From positions 373,337-437,336 of the forward strand of contig RHPI01001168.1 of assembly GCA_009103225.1 (NCBI GenBank): a stretch of 64,000 nt of DNA. Direction: 5' to 3'. Every line of letters begins with the position of its first letter. The first letter of the stretch is position 1. Under the pieces are notes generated by a model that saw only the letters and a list, made by a program, of their open reading frames with translations, was not told where the DNA came from and ran no database searches. This document shows positions 44,479 to 58,400 of this stretch, one piece after another. The position numbers were made by a program, and so were the translations under genes. Source of the DNA: Chlorokybus atmophyticus. Its lineage: Eukaryota; Streptophyta; Chlorokybophyceae; Chlorokybales; Chlorokybaceae.

Positions 44479-45624
44479 ACATCTACTGCTATAGTTATAA
44501 CTTCAAAGCCTTGGATAATTGTGACACTTGTTGTCAAACCCTTGTTGAAAAGTATTTCAGCCGCTGCTACTTTTTACGGTATAAACATCGAAGTTCATCC
44601 AACCAATCGGCTTCCGCTTTATTTACCATGCATAACTGCTCTACCTCACATCGGGCTATACATGGTGTAAACAATTATATGCTGCAAGTTGGTCGTGCAG
44701 GCGGATGTCTGCTATTGATGCCGTTACCGCTTCATGTTAATGATTGGACTAATGTAACATTTTTCAGTACATGATAGGAGGAATTTGTATATTATAAACA
44801 TTACAATGGTCTGGGCGAAATTTACTGGCGGATTTCGCTTTTGTGGTTGGTGGGCTTGCAATCATGGCCATAATTTGTGGAAGCCCCAATCAGCGGATGT
44901 CGCAGCAGTTGATAATGTACTCACGCCGCTACCAATGTCTTCTTTTGCCGCACGTTTTGCTGCTCAAGTGTTTGTCCATGCTTACCAACTTATATGCACT
45001 CGTAATGTTGGACACAAACTTACCAGTAACATTTTCGGCTTTATTCTTGGCTTTACATAATGTATTCAAGACACTATTATGTTGGAATGCATGGGCCCGC
45101 ACTAACTAGTAGCGCGCTTGTGTGTGAATACCGAGTTTATACAACCATCATGGTTTGAAAGGAAATGAAGTTCATTAAATAGAGTATGCCTCATCTAGTG
45201 TCCGCTTTAATATAACACCAACCTAATGTAAGGAGTATTTAGTCGTATATGCACTCGGTGACAGCATATATGAAATCATGCACGAATCCTCGAATAGTCA
45301 CCACATGTAACTGTCATTTGGACCATGAGGTGTATTGTTCACAGATGCACCCGGTGAATACGCACACGCGTATGTGCCTATTGCTCGTGTGTGTGTGTGT
45401 GTGTCCGTGAGATACACACTGTGCATGTGTCATACATGCATACATGTACATGTATGCATGAATGATACATGCACAAAGTGTACTACACACACGCATGCAC
45501 GCACGCTCGCCCGCCCACCCGCCCTCACCGACAGGTGTGGCATTCTCTCTCTCTCTCTCTCTCTGCACTATATATGGGTGTGACACGTATGCTGGCATAT
45601 GCATTGCGCATAACAATGCAATAT

Positions 45625-45625
<1 letters not shown>

Positions 45626-45692
<67 letters not shown>
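45626..45692 (+). repeat. (CA)n microsatellite, about 67 bp
   Basis: A pure dinucleotide run, followed by GGTGTGTGTGG, which could pair back with it. A shorter (GT)n is at 45387-45404 and a (TC)n at 45545-45564. Confidence 0.95.
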
Positions 45693-45694
<2 letters not shown>

Positions 45695-48600
45695 TGTGTG
45701 TGGCACATTAATGTGTATGTGTATATATGCGTATAAAAATAAAAAATGTAAAGTAGATTTGCTTTATGATATAGGTGTTGCTACCTATGGCGGCGGCGGC
45801 CATGACTGGTGGCTTGTCGCAGTCTTAATTAAAGGCCTTAACCAGTCAAGGATAGGTAGTAGTGGCTTTATCGTCTATGGTGGAGGCAAAGATTTCAGCT
45901 TGCTTCGCAACCTGTAGCTGCCAATTGCAGTGGGCCAGCGTTAGCAATTAGCGACTACCTTATTAATGTCTTGATTGCAGATGGACTCCTAAAGAGGCAA
46001 AGTGTTATCGTTTAAATGAATGCAAGATATTTATTAACTTGCAATATATATACTAGGTGCTTTGCATGCGGACCCCGCAGCCAACTATGACTCTGCTGGT
46101 GTCCTACGGTAGGGAAGAATGAAGATGACAACTTGCGTATCCACTTTATCGGCAAGCACTATACAGTGCATAACGAGGATGTTGTAAGTAAGAGTTTTGA
46201 TTTTCATTCATCGTTCTAGCCGCCAATCTGTGCCATCTAAGTCACTCAACTTGACCTGTTGGCAAATAGGTGGTGCTAGCTGATAATATTCGAATCAAAT
46301 TTATTGAGTACTTACACTAAGCACACCAAATAATCATCATGTATGTTGCAAACACCTTTTAATCCACCTTTTAATGCGACTAAGCTAACATGCTACAACT
46401 TATGTAGACCTCAAAAACCACACCCCTTAAAGAGAGCATGTTTTGTGTGTGTATTATGACGTGTGCATTTTAAACTTTTTAATGCACACAGAATGCTTCG
46501 AATCCACGCTTTAAGCTAGTCGGCATATGAGTGAGGCTTTGAAAACCTTGAGATGCTAATTTGCAACCTGCTGCTGAGCAATGTGCTCTAGTTAACACGC
46601 CCGCAGGGCTAACAAAAGTTGTTACTACTTACTCAAATGAGCAGAATGTGAATGTGTGCTATTCATGTGGACTAGTTGGTTCATGCGAACTTATTGTTTC
46701 ACAATAGTTGATAGTATTAAGGTGTGTGGTGCTTTGTTGATTGAACCACAAATGACGTCATCGCATTCTTGGGACTCAACACAAACATTGCATTACACAA
46801 AACATTGATATGTGCTACGACAGAGCTAACCAGTGTGTCTATCATGACCATCATGGCCGCCAAACTCACATAATGTGAGCTTGATGTCACAGCGTTGTGA
46901 CATTGATTGCCATGTATGATGATTCTAAGGCAGCTATGTGCTGTAACGGGCAATTTACATCAATGTGACATTGTCGGCCGTCGCATGTCTGCTGTAAGCA
47001 GATGGAATTGAGTGACATCTTATGTCGTCATGTGTTGGACAACTCAAAGTTGATGTCCTGTGATGGGACAAGTCCTGTATTAACTTAAATTAAGCATCTC
47101 TCAAGCCTATGTTAAAATTTTCGAGGTAAACTTTAACACTAGGCTTGCCGGTAACTGTTCTGCATTCAATACTGTTGTTGAATGCAACTTATATAACATG
47201 CTACCATACATACAGACCTTCAAGATTGAGACCCTCTTTAAAGGCATCCCTTACGGCGTAAACATTTATCAAAAATTACGTGATGGGTGGATCGACACAC
47301 GAGCATGTTGTGAAAATTACAAACATGCTCATAAGCATGCATCCCACGACTGCGCAATGTGCCATGGTGTTATTACTTAAACAATGTCTCAAACTAGGGA
47401 ATATGTGGGCAAGTGAATATCACATGTGTTTGTGGACATGTATTGATGCTATTGCAGGGTTGGTGGCCATGATATGCTTCATACAGCAATTATTCTATCA
47501 TTACCCACCGGGTCATGATGTGATACAGTGTTGGTACGACTTTTTTAAACCCGGGGGTGCAATGTTATAAAACAAGTAAACCTCGACGTTAATCTTCTCG
47601 CATAGGCCTTCAAACTCCGCTCCCAACCATATATGGCACAAACATGGATCAATTCTACATAGTTTGCAACATGGTGGCTCAAAAAGTCCAAGTTTTAGTA
47701 ATTGCCAATAGTACAAATAGTATAAATAGTACAGCAGCCATCCAAGTGTTAAGAGTATCTACACAGGGGCCATGTCACTAGTAGTGTGACAGGTCAGCAC
47801 ACAGTGACAAGCCTTACTAGTCTTGAACACTGTCCGGTTGCGAGACCAGCAAGTGAGTGTATAAGTTTGTGTAAGCTTATGGGTGGGCGTAAAGGTATGC
47901 ACTCACCTGGGAGCCACTTGTGTACGGGGTGCCTGGCTTAGAGAGGTTTTAGGGGCCCTCCCTCTTAAGCTTGTCATCCTTCATGTGTGGTGGTGTGAGC
48001 ATGTATGTGAGTGAGTACTTGGCAAGGGAAGGTGCTCCTGAGGTGGGCGTTCTCTTCCTTTGTAATGTTGTGCCGCTGTACCAAATGGTACTTAGTAACA
48101 AAAGTTGTATTGCTATACTTCCTCATAGCTGGAGTTATAAGTGCTTGTGATTGTGCATTGGTGTGCAGTGCCTACAAGCAAGTAAGTAAGGGTGGAATCT
48201 TTACGACTCGTTGTCCACTAAACAACATTTAAAACTAGAAAGATGTGCGCAAGTAAATGTGCGTCTCTTGCCATGTGTTGATGCTATTGCAAGGTGAATA
48301 GCCATGTTGTAGTTACCAAATGTGTAACGACCATCTCAATTGCCGTAGCAAGAAAGGCGCTATGAAGAGAGGAGGCATAACGTTATTTGAATTTTTTAAT
48401 GAGCGCTGCGTTACATTCCTCCCGGTGTTAACACGCGCAGCCTGTCCGCATCTCAGTGAGGCTGTTACCACCGTTCCGGCAACATACAATGGCCCCGCAC
48501 GATGCGCACACAGGACTGCACATGGTGCTACCTATGTGTCCACCTTGGTACATGTTCCCATAAAGCACATTCGCACCTCCTCGACCATCTACATGCCACA

Positions 48601-49146
48601 GGGTACGAACCTTTGCTTCAGAACGCAATACCAACATAACAACCACTTCGGTCATCATAGTGAAAGGCGCTACAATGAGAGGAGGCGTAATGGTTTTATC
48701 ATTTGATACCAAGCGCGGCGTTGCACACTACGTCATGTTGAGCTACAATTATGGTTTGAGTTTAAAATATTGAGGTTGTTACACAGGTAATCTAATAAAA
48801 CGCAATATTACTTTTTTTTGTGTTGCTTTCAAGTTCTACTTCTGTGCATATATGGCACGATTTTTCATCAATTTTACACAGGTTGCAATTCCGAGGTCAA
48901 AAAGTCCGAAATTTAAAGTAATGTTACAACTTACGAACGCATTGAAAGTGCTTTTGTTTATTGGTGTCTCAAACATAGTACGGTGGCCATGATAATTGTA
49001 AAAAGAGGGGGTGCTACCTCCTCCCTTCTATCCCCTACCCTAACACCACAAGCCACGCCGTCCTCATCGCCGCTAGGGGCAACTGCCGGAGCAGAAGATC
49101 CCCTCGCTATAGCGGCTGTTGCGTTAGCATTGCCGCCATACAGCTG

Positions 49147-49180
49147 ATATCGACATGAGACTTATGTCTCATGTCGATAT
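49147..49180. repeat. 15-bp-arm palindrome
   Basis: ATATCGACATGAGAC (49147-49161) and its perfect reverse complement (49166-49180) are separated by TTAT. Three more outer bases pair after one mismatch. It could form a stable hairpin. I find no repeat family here that explains it. Confidence 0.85.
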
Positions 49181-52100
49181 TAGCGTTACAGATAATTAAC
49201 ACTACATTAAAGCCCTAACACTAGGTCAACGGCCCTAGTACGGCATAATTGGCTGTATATACACGGTGGGACCCTTATTTCATCATAAATAAAGGCGGGG
49301 AACCTCCACAGAGGTAGCACTCCGTTACAATAGTCGTGCGGTTATTGACAAATTAACGACAAGGACTGATCAACTTGAACAACTATCGATACTGTTGAAC
49401 ACATCATGTAATATGTCATTTAGTATTATTGTAGTATTTAACGAAGCTGCAGAATTCACATTTGTCCGGGTCTTCTAAATTAATGGAAGCTTTTGTCAGG
49501 TCTGTTAGTTTAAGACCACGGGATTTGAGTCTTGGCCCGACTTATGGGGTCTTGTATGTCTTCATTGGTATCAACTTATTTCACGCTCAAATGCAAATAT
49601 AAATCACGCGGTTGAATTCAAGCGAAGAGTGGCACGGGGTGTTGCTTCAATGCCATTACTGGCATTGCTCTTGTGCCTTATAAATCTGTAACACATGAAT
49701 AAGTAATTGCACAAAGAGGTACATAATATAGGCTGTCACCAATGGTTCCACAAACTATGCATTAATACACACAATATCAATTGAAAGTGATCAGGAACCT
49801 GTGCAGAGTCGGCTTGATGTTACTGCTAGAAGCGGCGCAAGACCCTTGAAATTTTAATAATAATTACAATACCAACATTTTCGTTACGCCTGAGTTCAAA
49901 AAGCTAATGCTTAAAGCATTAGCATTATGTTTTATTGCTGACAACATTTTACATGATTGCTTAAGTTTATGTTTATGATGGGGTAATCTTGATAATTGAT
50001 GGTGGCAATATTTGCCTCTACACTTCATGCAAGTTCATGCTCCATTGCCGTAACGCATTATGATACCACCTCATCACATGCATGCAACAAGTTGTAATGA
50101 ACGCCCCAATCCATATGTTATGGCATGTGTATAATCATGCACATGCTTTTTGTTTCAGCTTCAACAGGCTCGTAAACGTTAAGCTCCGCAGCTCCCATGT
50201 CTTTGAAGGATGTCCTCATTCTTTGAAATCTGCTCAAACATTGCCATAATCAAGTAAACGAACTCCGGTATATTGCGCATGGCAGCTCGCGCAATAAGCG
50301 CTGTTGGAAGTCCTCCATCTTTTATACAACACAATCTGCCTAATGAGGACGGATAACATATGTATTGGCAACATCACGCTTTCCGCTGATTGTTAGTAAG
50401 TCAATTCGATTTTAAGCCAGATCAACCCTTTTATCATGTGTGTTGTAATTGATCTTATTATGCAATGCTATGATAGATGGCATGACATTTGATAAAACAA
50501 TTCACGAAACTCTGGGTGTAATGTGTTAAAACCGTTTTTTGTAAACCTGCTAGCAAAGTATTTACTCTTTTCATAGACACCTTGATAAGTCCATGACTAT
50601 TGCGCCGTCAAATCTTGGTATCTCATGCATATAATGCTTCCACTTTGAGATGTGCTGCCGCATTTTTAAAGTAATTGTGATGAACAAATCATTATTGGCT
50701 AGCGTGTCAATTACTGTAGCATTATAAACTATCCGTCAATGCAGTAATCACAAGTTGAAAAGGGATGACTATAAAGTAAATACAACTTGAATTAATAATC
50801 CTCTTGTTCTACACGAAACCACGAGTTCCATCAATGGTCTGTTTGAATGTTACCAACCTTCAATGCATTACATATGTTTGTGCACCCATTTTGAAATGGA
50901 TGATGACAGCGCGAACGCTTGGAGAAATAGCCATACAATGTTAGTAACAGACACCTTAATGGATCAATAGTTGTGTCGAGGCTCTTCATTGAAGTGATTG
51001 CATACGTGCGTGCATTCGTGCATGTGTGCGATGTGTTTACAAGTTGTTATACAGTAACCAGTGTACCATTAAACATAACCACAAATATGTTTGCCAACAA
51101 CTATTTCTCAATTAACATTTTCGGCTGATGATGCATAATGTAGTGTACCACAATGCATTGATATAGTCATCATATACTTATGGTACATAACAACCATATT
51201 ACTAGTGTGGTAGTACTCATGTGTAATCCAATTGTATTTAAGGCCCTTAAATATTATTATTATCAAGTAATACTGTATAGCTGTTTGCACTGTATTGCAT
51301 ATCATTGATTCTGTTTTAATTAGCGAGGTGTCAACAATGATACCTTATTGCTTATGTTGCATACTTCAAGGTAGGTACCACAGATACTTATAGGTAGGTA
51401 ATCTCACCATGCTTTGGCAGTAAGTTGTTTTTTCACAATGACGTTTCTACTGTGTTTTTTTATTTATAAGAGAATTTCAGCGACAATGCAGATATTCAAT
51501 GTTCCGGCGATTATTTACATAACATGCAATGTAGTTACACATGCATGGGAACAGCAGTCTCAAGCTCTTGTAATTCCCATAAGCATGATCTTACATCAAC
51601 GATACTTATGTTTAATGCACGTTGACGTCCACATCATCTATGATAAAGATATTGCTAATGCAATAGCTTGTATATTGCATAATTAAGATTATACCAACAA
51701 GTGGCAAGCAAGAAGGGTATTGGTTTCCAACTATTACTACACGCATAATGGTCAGCGGGATTGTACTACATGACGATCAATGCGATCAACTTGCGAGACT
51801 TGGCTGCAGCCCAAATGTGCTGCATACCACGCTCACTAACATGTATATTGTTCAAAGGCTTTGCTACTTCCTTGTTAAACAGGAAGGAACGCGGCACACA
51901 CGCACGCAAGCACAAACAGCACCTATGCACAAACTCGCACGGGCGGTTGCACTCACATGCACTTGCAGAAGAGCACGCCGCGGCTTGTCTCGTGCAATCA
52001 TCCACAGCAGCCTTGCAGGTGTTGTGTTGCTGCCAGCACAATGGCACTGTACAGATGCACCACAGCACGTGACACGGTTCGCCTAGTCCCCTTGTAACAT

Positions 52101-52194
52101 GTTACGACCACAGTCATGCTTGCCGCAACACGCTCACAGCACATCGCTGTACAAAGCAGCACGACTCTGTGTCTCACTCGCGCGCGCCTCTCTC

Positions 52195-52584
52195 TCAGTC
52201 GACGGAGGGGTTCTGCAGGACGATGAGGATGTAGTCGTTGGCGGGGGCCACGATGATCTCGTGCTTGCGGGAACGCACGCGCAGCACGCTCAGGTCGTCG
52301 TCCGCGGCGGCGGCAGCGCCGGCGGCAGCGTCTCCCCCCCTGGCTGCTGCTGCGGCGGCGGACAGCTCCCTCACCACGGCGCGTGCCTTGTGCGCCAGGT
52401 GGGTGAGGAGCGCCGCGTGCTGCACCGTGGCCGCCTTGTCCAGCGTGGTGCGGATGGGCACGCCGTCGCTGCTCACAACCACGCTGCCCAGCACACCGCG
52501 GTGGGACGCGATGCGCTTCAGCGCCTCCTCCACCTCACCCGCAGCGGCGGCTGACGCCGACCCCGACGTCATCGTGCTCGACAT
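52195..52584 (-). CDS. DYNLRB: dynein light chain, roadblock/LC7 type
   Basis: The single-exon frame of 129 codons starts at the ATG of MSSTM (52584-52582). The frame is open further upstream, but the family starts close to EVEEAL. Blocks VEEALKRIASHRGVLG, VVVSSDGVPIRTTLD, LTHLAHKARAVVREL, LSVLRVRSRKHEIIVAP and DYILIVLQNP follow the roadblock fold along its whole length. The usual family length is about 96 residues. The extra length is a short Ser/Ala N-terminus and an Ala/Gly-rich insertion between the third and fourth blocks. Roadblock subunits dimerise and bind dynein intermediate chains in cytoplasmic and axonemal dynein. GC content is much higher than in the flanking transposons. Confidence 0.93.
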   Translation of the reverse strand: MSSTMTSGSASAAAAGEVEEALKRIASHRGVLGSVVVSSDGVPIRTTLDKAATVQHAALLTHLAHKARAVVRELSAAAAAARGGDAAAGAAAAADDDLSVLRVRSRKHEIIVAPANDYILIVLQNPSVD

Positions 52585-54064
52585 CCTGCTCTGCTCTGTG
52601 CGTGCACGCTCCTTGTTGTGGTGTGGTGTGGAGCGGGTGTCAAGGAGGGATGCCGGCCCTGTCACGCACTGCGATGCCAGTCAGGCAGGTGGGCGATGGC
52701 CAGTACAGTAGAAACAACACGACCTCATGCGAGGCGGCAACAAAGCACAAGGTGAGGCCGAGCGGAGCAAGGAGGCACGAGCGCAGGAGCAGGAGAACGT
52801 GGAACACACTGTTTGAGTGCATGAGGCTAGGGACACAAGAGCAGCACACGGTCTTGAGACACCATGCCAAGCACAACCAGTAACGGTGCAAGCAAAAGAG
52901 GCAGGCAGCGATTTGCATGAGAGAGCAAGGTGGACACGTAATCAAAGTACTTTGTTGGATAGAATCTGGGTTGCCTTAACCTGGCTGCTAGCCAACAACA
53001 CATGCAACTCTTGTTGGTAGTTGCGTGCGTTTGTGCCTGAGCACAACACAACACGCTATGGATGATATCCTGTCGGCTTGCCTTGTGATGCTGCCTGACG
53101 CAGAGATGCCGCGCAGCCCTTGAGCCCTCGACCAGATCGCCCTACCCACTACTCCCTCTCATCCCTACCGCCGCCGCCGCCGCCGCCCTCACGTGCGTGT
53201 GCTTTCCCCCTGGCGCAGTCGTTGGTTGGTTTGCGGAAGTCACGCGCGTCGCGCGTCACGCCACACGCGAGGGCGTGACGTGACCAGCAAGAGATATCTG
53301 TGGACCCACTCGCCGAGCGTGTGGATAACAAGAAGGCGGCGGCGATGGCCATGGCGACGGCGGCCGTCGTCGTCGTCGGGGTCAGCACCACGCTTAGACT
53401 CCGCGTCTCGGCCTCAACCTCCTGCTCCTCCGTCGCAGCTGCTGCCTGTGAGCGGACATGGGCGTGCACCACCACGTGCATGGCATGGCTGGCACGTGGG
53501 ACCACATTCCTCTTGCTGAGGCTGTGTGCATGCTGTGATGCTCTTAGTTGCAGCCGTAACAGCAAGTGGGCACCATTGAGCCTGCCAGGGCGAACCACGC
53601 AAACATGATGAATGCATTGTCGAGTTGTTGCAACTAGATGACGAGCAAGCATCACTAATGTTTCCCCACCTAGTTGCTTGTACCAAAAGCAGGTCTGCTT
53701 GCACACAACAAACACTTCTCGCCTAAGACCTGAGGTTGCCTCATCACTGTGAGCCACCCCTGCACTTACTGCATTATTCATTCCACGCTGTCTGCTTGTG
53801 TTTCCTGCACAAAGGCAAGCAGACAGCCGTGATGGCGGATGAGCACCACAGTTGCCTGAGCAGTTCTCAATGCATGCACTCATGTCTACTACTGCTACTC
53901 TGTGTAATGCTGTGTGAGTTTGGCCAGGCAGGGCGAACGCACAAGCCCGGAGGCCGCTTCTGGCGGCGCTCCACAGACCCAACAGGTCGTTGGCCGCAGC
54001 GGGAAGAAGAAGCAGGCGTGTGTCACACCACAACCACCATGGCGCGTACACGGTTACGCGAGCC
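52585..54064. other. intergenic region between the roadblock and CRAL-TRIO genes
   Basis: The region has a high-GC part with a GCC trinucleotide run (53168-53189). A 305-codon minus-strand frame (53149-54066) and a plus-strand frame around 53300-53608 are open, but neither resembles a known family, and their texture is that of GC-rich non-coding DNA. The promoter of the roadblock gene must lie to the right of 52584. Confidence 0.4.
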
Positions 54065-55360
54065 ATGGCCGCCTCGGCCCCAGCTGCAGCGGAACCCGAC
54101 GCTGCCGCAAAGCAGCAGGTGTGTCGATGTGGATGATGGGGGAGGGAGGAGGAGCGTGTCCTGTAACAATGGATGGTTGTGTATGCAGTTGGTTAGGGAG
54201 GTGCGCGCAATGCTGGCGGCAGACGCGAGCGTGCCGGATGTGGGGGAGGGTGGGGACGCCACCGTGGCGTGGTTCTTGCGCGACAGGCGCTGGGACCCCA
54301 CCGCCGCCACCACCAAGCTGGCCAAGATGCTGGTAACGTGTATGTCTAGCTTGCTGGCCCTCGCTCTCTTTCGCGCTACATACACTTGTGTATGGTCATA
54401 ACCATACCTGCGTACACACACCGCCGCACGTATGCACGCACGCACGCACCTCTCTCACTGCGTGCGTGCGTCTGTCTGAGTGTGCATGTGTCTGTCTAAG
54501 TGGGCGTGCATATGCATGCAGAGGTGGAGGCGCGATTTCGGCGTGGCGTCAATTACGCCAGAGGCCATTGCGCAGGAGAGCGCCACGGGGAAGGCCTTTT
54601 TGCACACGCACAAGGACGTCCAGGGCCGCCCTGTCGTGGTCGTTGATGCCGCCAAGCACTTCCCGTCGGTGCGTGCAGAGCAGTGGTGGACCCGGCCGTT
54701 GCAGCAGAGCAGCCCAACCGTCTGACCGACTGATGCGACGATGCTTTCGCAGGAGGAGAGGTTTGATGCCAGCTGTCGCCTGTGTGCGTATCTGGTAGAG
54801 AATGCGATTGCACAGCTGCCCCCGGGCAAGGAGCAGTTCCTTGGGATCTTTGCACTCAAGGGCTTCGCGCCAGGCAACGCCGACTGGGCCTTTGTCAAGT
54901 TCCTGGTACGTGTCTCACGACACAGTGTTGGGCCAAAGCAAGCGCTCGGTGTTTGAGCCTCAGGATTGGGGCCGCGCATAGGGAGTAACGGGAGTAGTGT
55001 CATTCAAGTTCTCACATTGACCCAAGCGTACTGCCTGCTTAGATCAACATCTTCTTCGACTATTACCCGAAGAGGCTGGGGCAGGTGCTGTTTGTGGACG
55101 CACCTCTCATCTTCCGCACTGGCTTTGCCATGGTCAAGCCCATGCTCAAGTCCTACGCCACCTTGGTGAGTTGGATGACAACACCAAATGGCCGTACATT
55201 CTTTGAGTGGACGAGTACACCAATGGGAGTATACTCACAGCTCTGCGCTCTATTTACAATCATGCTGACAGTCAGCGCTGTGTAGGTGAGGTTCTGCTCA
55301 ACAGAGGAATTGCGTCGGGAGTACTTTACACCAGATACTGTGCCTGACTTGTTTAGATGA
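54065..55360 (+). CDS. CRAL-TRIO (Sec14-like) lipid-binding protein
   Basis: Six exons join in phase 0 with GT-AG introns: 54065-54118, 54189-54332, 54522-54668, 54753-54905, 55043-55165 and 55286-55360, giving about 231 residues. Residues 1-18 are Ala-rich. Then comes the CRAL-TRIO N-terminal helix pair (ATVAWFLRDRRWDPTAA, KLAKML), then the lipid-binding domain with GRPVVVVDAAKHFPS, NIFFDYYPKRLGQVLFVDAP, IFRTGFAMVKPML and a closing VRFCSTEELRREYF. Such proteins carry or present phosphatidylinositol or other lipids between membranes. The ATG context GAGCCATGG is good. The protein is short and has no GOLD domain, unlike patellins. It converges with UFL1, with 127 bp between the two stop codons. 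Confidence 0.88.
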
Positions 55361-55487
55361 CATGCCTGACACCGTGCCATATTTTAGACATTGTGAAATT
55401 CATCGACCATGAATGCATTGATTATAGGTATTATAGGCACACCTGATGCACCTTGAGCATCTTGTTGAGCAGCACTGCTGGAAAATA

Positions 55488-58400
55488 CTACGAGTGAGAA
55501 CCTGCTGCCTGTACTGCATTTCGCAGCGGTTGCAACTCATCTACTAGCTGCTGTCTCAGGCTCGCGCAAGCATCCGCATCCTTTTCTGTCAACAATTGCA
55601 CAACACCACTATGAAACCGCTGCAAGAGTTCAAAACTCTCTTCTGGAATGTCACCCTGCAGCTTGGCAATAGCTGCTGTGAGTGCACGACCGGGAGCATT
55701 CAATATGGAACCATACACCTGCAAGCAGACACGAATTATCAGCTGGTTGAGAAGCTGCAAGACACATCTTCAAACATTGTGTGCACGCAAGCCACGCACA
55801 CACTAGAGCAAATGGCACATGGTGGGCAACACGTAACAAACTTGCCTGAGCAAACAGCAAGGCCACAGCTAAAGACAGCGCTTCCGGTGGAGACTGCTCT
55901 GTAGCTAGTTGTGCGTTGAAGGTCTTCCGATGGATATGTACAAAGGTGCGCTCCGCCTTCTTGTCCAACTGCTTGAGCCTGATTCCACAACTAATTGCGC
56001 ATTGCTGAAACGCTTCCATGAAGGCGGCAACCTCTTTGCTTCCGAGGGCCTCCACAACAGCCAGTGCAGAGTTCACAGTTTCCTTTGGCATCTGGCGAGC
56101 ACTTGTCGTGCGCTCTGATGGGGCCAATGGTGTATTTATATTGTTACTGGCATCATGCTCGAAAGCTGCCGACTGGGACCTCAGCAACAGGTCGGTGGCC
56201 TCTGTGGCAAGCGTGCGCAGGAGGTGCCGCTGGATCACAGCACTTGTGGCCTCGTCGTCCTCAAACACGTCCGCACCATGAGCACCCAGCTGAAGTTCCG
56301 TGTACACCTCATCAAGGCGGCGCAGCAGCGCTTCTTGCTGTTTCCTTCGAGCCTCGTCACCAGTTGACAGCACAGCCTTCATTTGTCCTTCCCAGACTGA
56401 CGCCATGGCTGGTTGAAGGTGGCTCACAACCTCTGTCGCAAGCTCCTGTGCCCCTGCAAGACAGACTATGTCAGGAATTAGTTGTTCCCACGATCTGCCA
56501 TGTACCCAATGCTTAGCACATACCTCCATCGTCCAGGGTTGATTGTCGTCCAACCAAAATTGTCACTAACTCGATGGCTGTTGGGAAACCATTTGAGCTA
56601 CTGGTTTGCTCCTTGGCATTGACTGCCACTAATTTTGGCACTTTTGGCGTGGCCTTGGTCTTGGCGGCTTTGCCACCCTTCTTTTTGGACTTCTGCTTGC
56701 CCCAATCCACATCGTCGTCGTCGTCTTCATCCTGTGTTTGTTTGGGCGCTGGAAGGGCTTTGCTGCCCTTCTCCTTGCCACCAACAATGGTCACCTCCTG
56801 TGGGTCACCACTCGCAGCGCTGCCAGCAGAGGCTGCACCGGCAGACTGCGCTTTGCTCTGGTTTGTGATGCGGGCCAGCGCGGCCTTCTCGGCCAGGACG
56901 CGTACTTCGCTTTCAAGCTGCTGTTTGCAGTTGTTGAGGAACGCATCACTTACAGCGCATGTCCCCGCCATCAGGTGTGCACTGCGGGCTTTTTGAGCCG
57001 CCTGAAGCGAGCTGCATGCAGCTATCAGTTGCACTGTGTCGGACTTGGAGAAAGCTGTGGGCATCAGCTGGCTGAGATCAACCCAGGTGCCAGAGCTTAC
57101 GGCGTCTTCGACAGCGGACTCCAGCTGAGAAAAAAGCAGAGAGCCCACGAACACCGTGCCAAGGGCTGTGCCATCAGGGTACAAGGACTGCATGTACTTG
57201 GCTGGCTGAGGGATAGCAAGCTTCTGCAGCACTTCGTACCCAACGTACCCATTCTGCTCAAAAAACGCTTTCACACTCTCTCGTTGCGTTTGTTGGAATA
57301 TAGCAGGCACCCAAGAAACATCGCCTCTAAGGGTGCCCTGCGCCGCCCCCTCAGCGACTAAGCCTTCCAGCAGAGATTTGCTGAGAGAGCTGTTGGCAAT
57401 GGTGCCAAGCGCATCACCCGCATCCAGCTCAACATTTATGCTGTTCAGTGCTGACAGGATTGAGGCCACAGTGGTTGGCACGGTCGTGGCCCGCAGCGCA
57501 CCTCGCATCTGCAGGAAAATTTGTATTGATTTTGAAGGCTGTTGTAGAGCGAACAGTACATGCGATTCAGCAGATGTACGATATCAAGAAACTTTGCAGA
57601 GACCTGTCCCTTCAGTCGTGCAATGTACGTGGGAGTGTACAGTTGACCTGCCTCCATGAAGCCATGAACCTGCATGGAGAATGAAGCCTTGCATTATGAC
57701 ATGGCCGAAGCCTGTGGCTGGACAACGTTGAAGTATGTCGCACACTCTCACAGGTCCGGTTCTGCTGACCTGGGTGCCCAGTCGACTCTCAATCTGCGAC
57801 CTCATTTGTTCCGAACTAGAATTGAACCGGCGCGCCAATTCTCCAATTGCCACCTATCGCGGCAGCTGGCTTCAATTGCACCGCAGTGGATCAACCATTG
57901 TGTACTGCGCATTCAACCAGTCATTACCTGCCCGGCCTCTTGCAGTAACTCTTCAACCTCAGCAGCAACGCCATCCCAATAGCCGGCTGTGATAAGGTCT
58001 CTGCGCAAGAGTGATTGAACGTCAACATGCTGATGCTGCCGCTTGCTTGGTAGCATGAGTGTTTGAAAGGGATCCACCACTCACCCTTGCAACAGAGTGA
58101 CGGTAGGATCCTCAGCGACCAGCTGAGCAGCCTGTCAAAGTTCAATGTGAGTAAGCAATGCAGCAGGCGCATGGGCTTGCATAAAACAATGGCGATGAAC
58201 AGACACCAGCTGGACAATTCAACCACGACCAACAAGGCACACAAGCACCATGTCTGCCCAATAAGATATCTGCATACTATGCAAACGAACGATGCACACA
58301 TGGTTACAGCACCTGCTTTTCGCAATGGGCCAGATCAACGCCGATGTCTGCAGCGAGGTCCACAAGCGACACCCGGCCTCCATGAAGGCGCACCTGCCAC

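Larger units (their letters stand above)
44480..52190. other. gene-poor AT-richer interval
   Basis: No open frame here carries a recognisable domain. Content seen by eye includes microsatellites near 45390-45700, related AAAGGCGCTA..GAGAGGAGGC blocks at about 48353 and 48662, a palindrome at 49147, and long stretches of A/T-rich unique sequence. A distant regulatory or centromere-like role cannot be judged. Confidence 0.5.

Noticed and set aside
45314-45917. His/Thr- or Cys/Val-repeat proteins over the (CA)n region
   Set aside because: Microsatellite translations without any conserved domain.
53149-54066. 305-codon minus-strand open frame upstream of the CRAL-TRIO gene
   Set aside because: It lies in GC-rich DNA where stops are rare, has no recognisable domain, and its upstream end overlaps the first exon of the well-supported CRAL-TRIO gene on the other strand.
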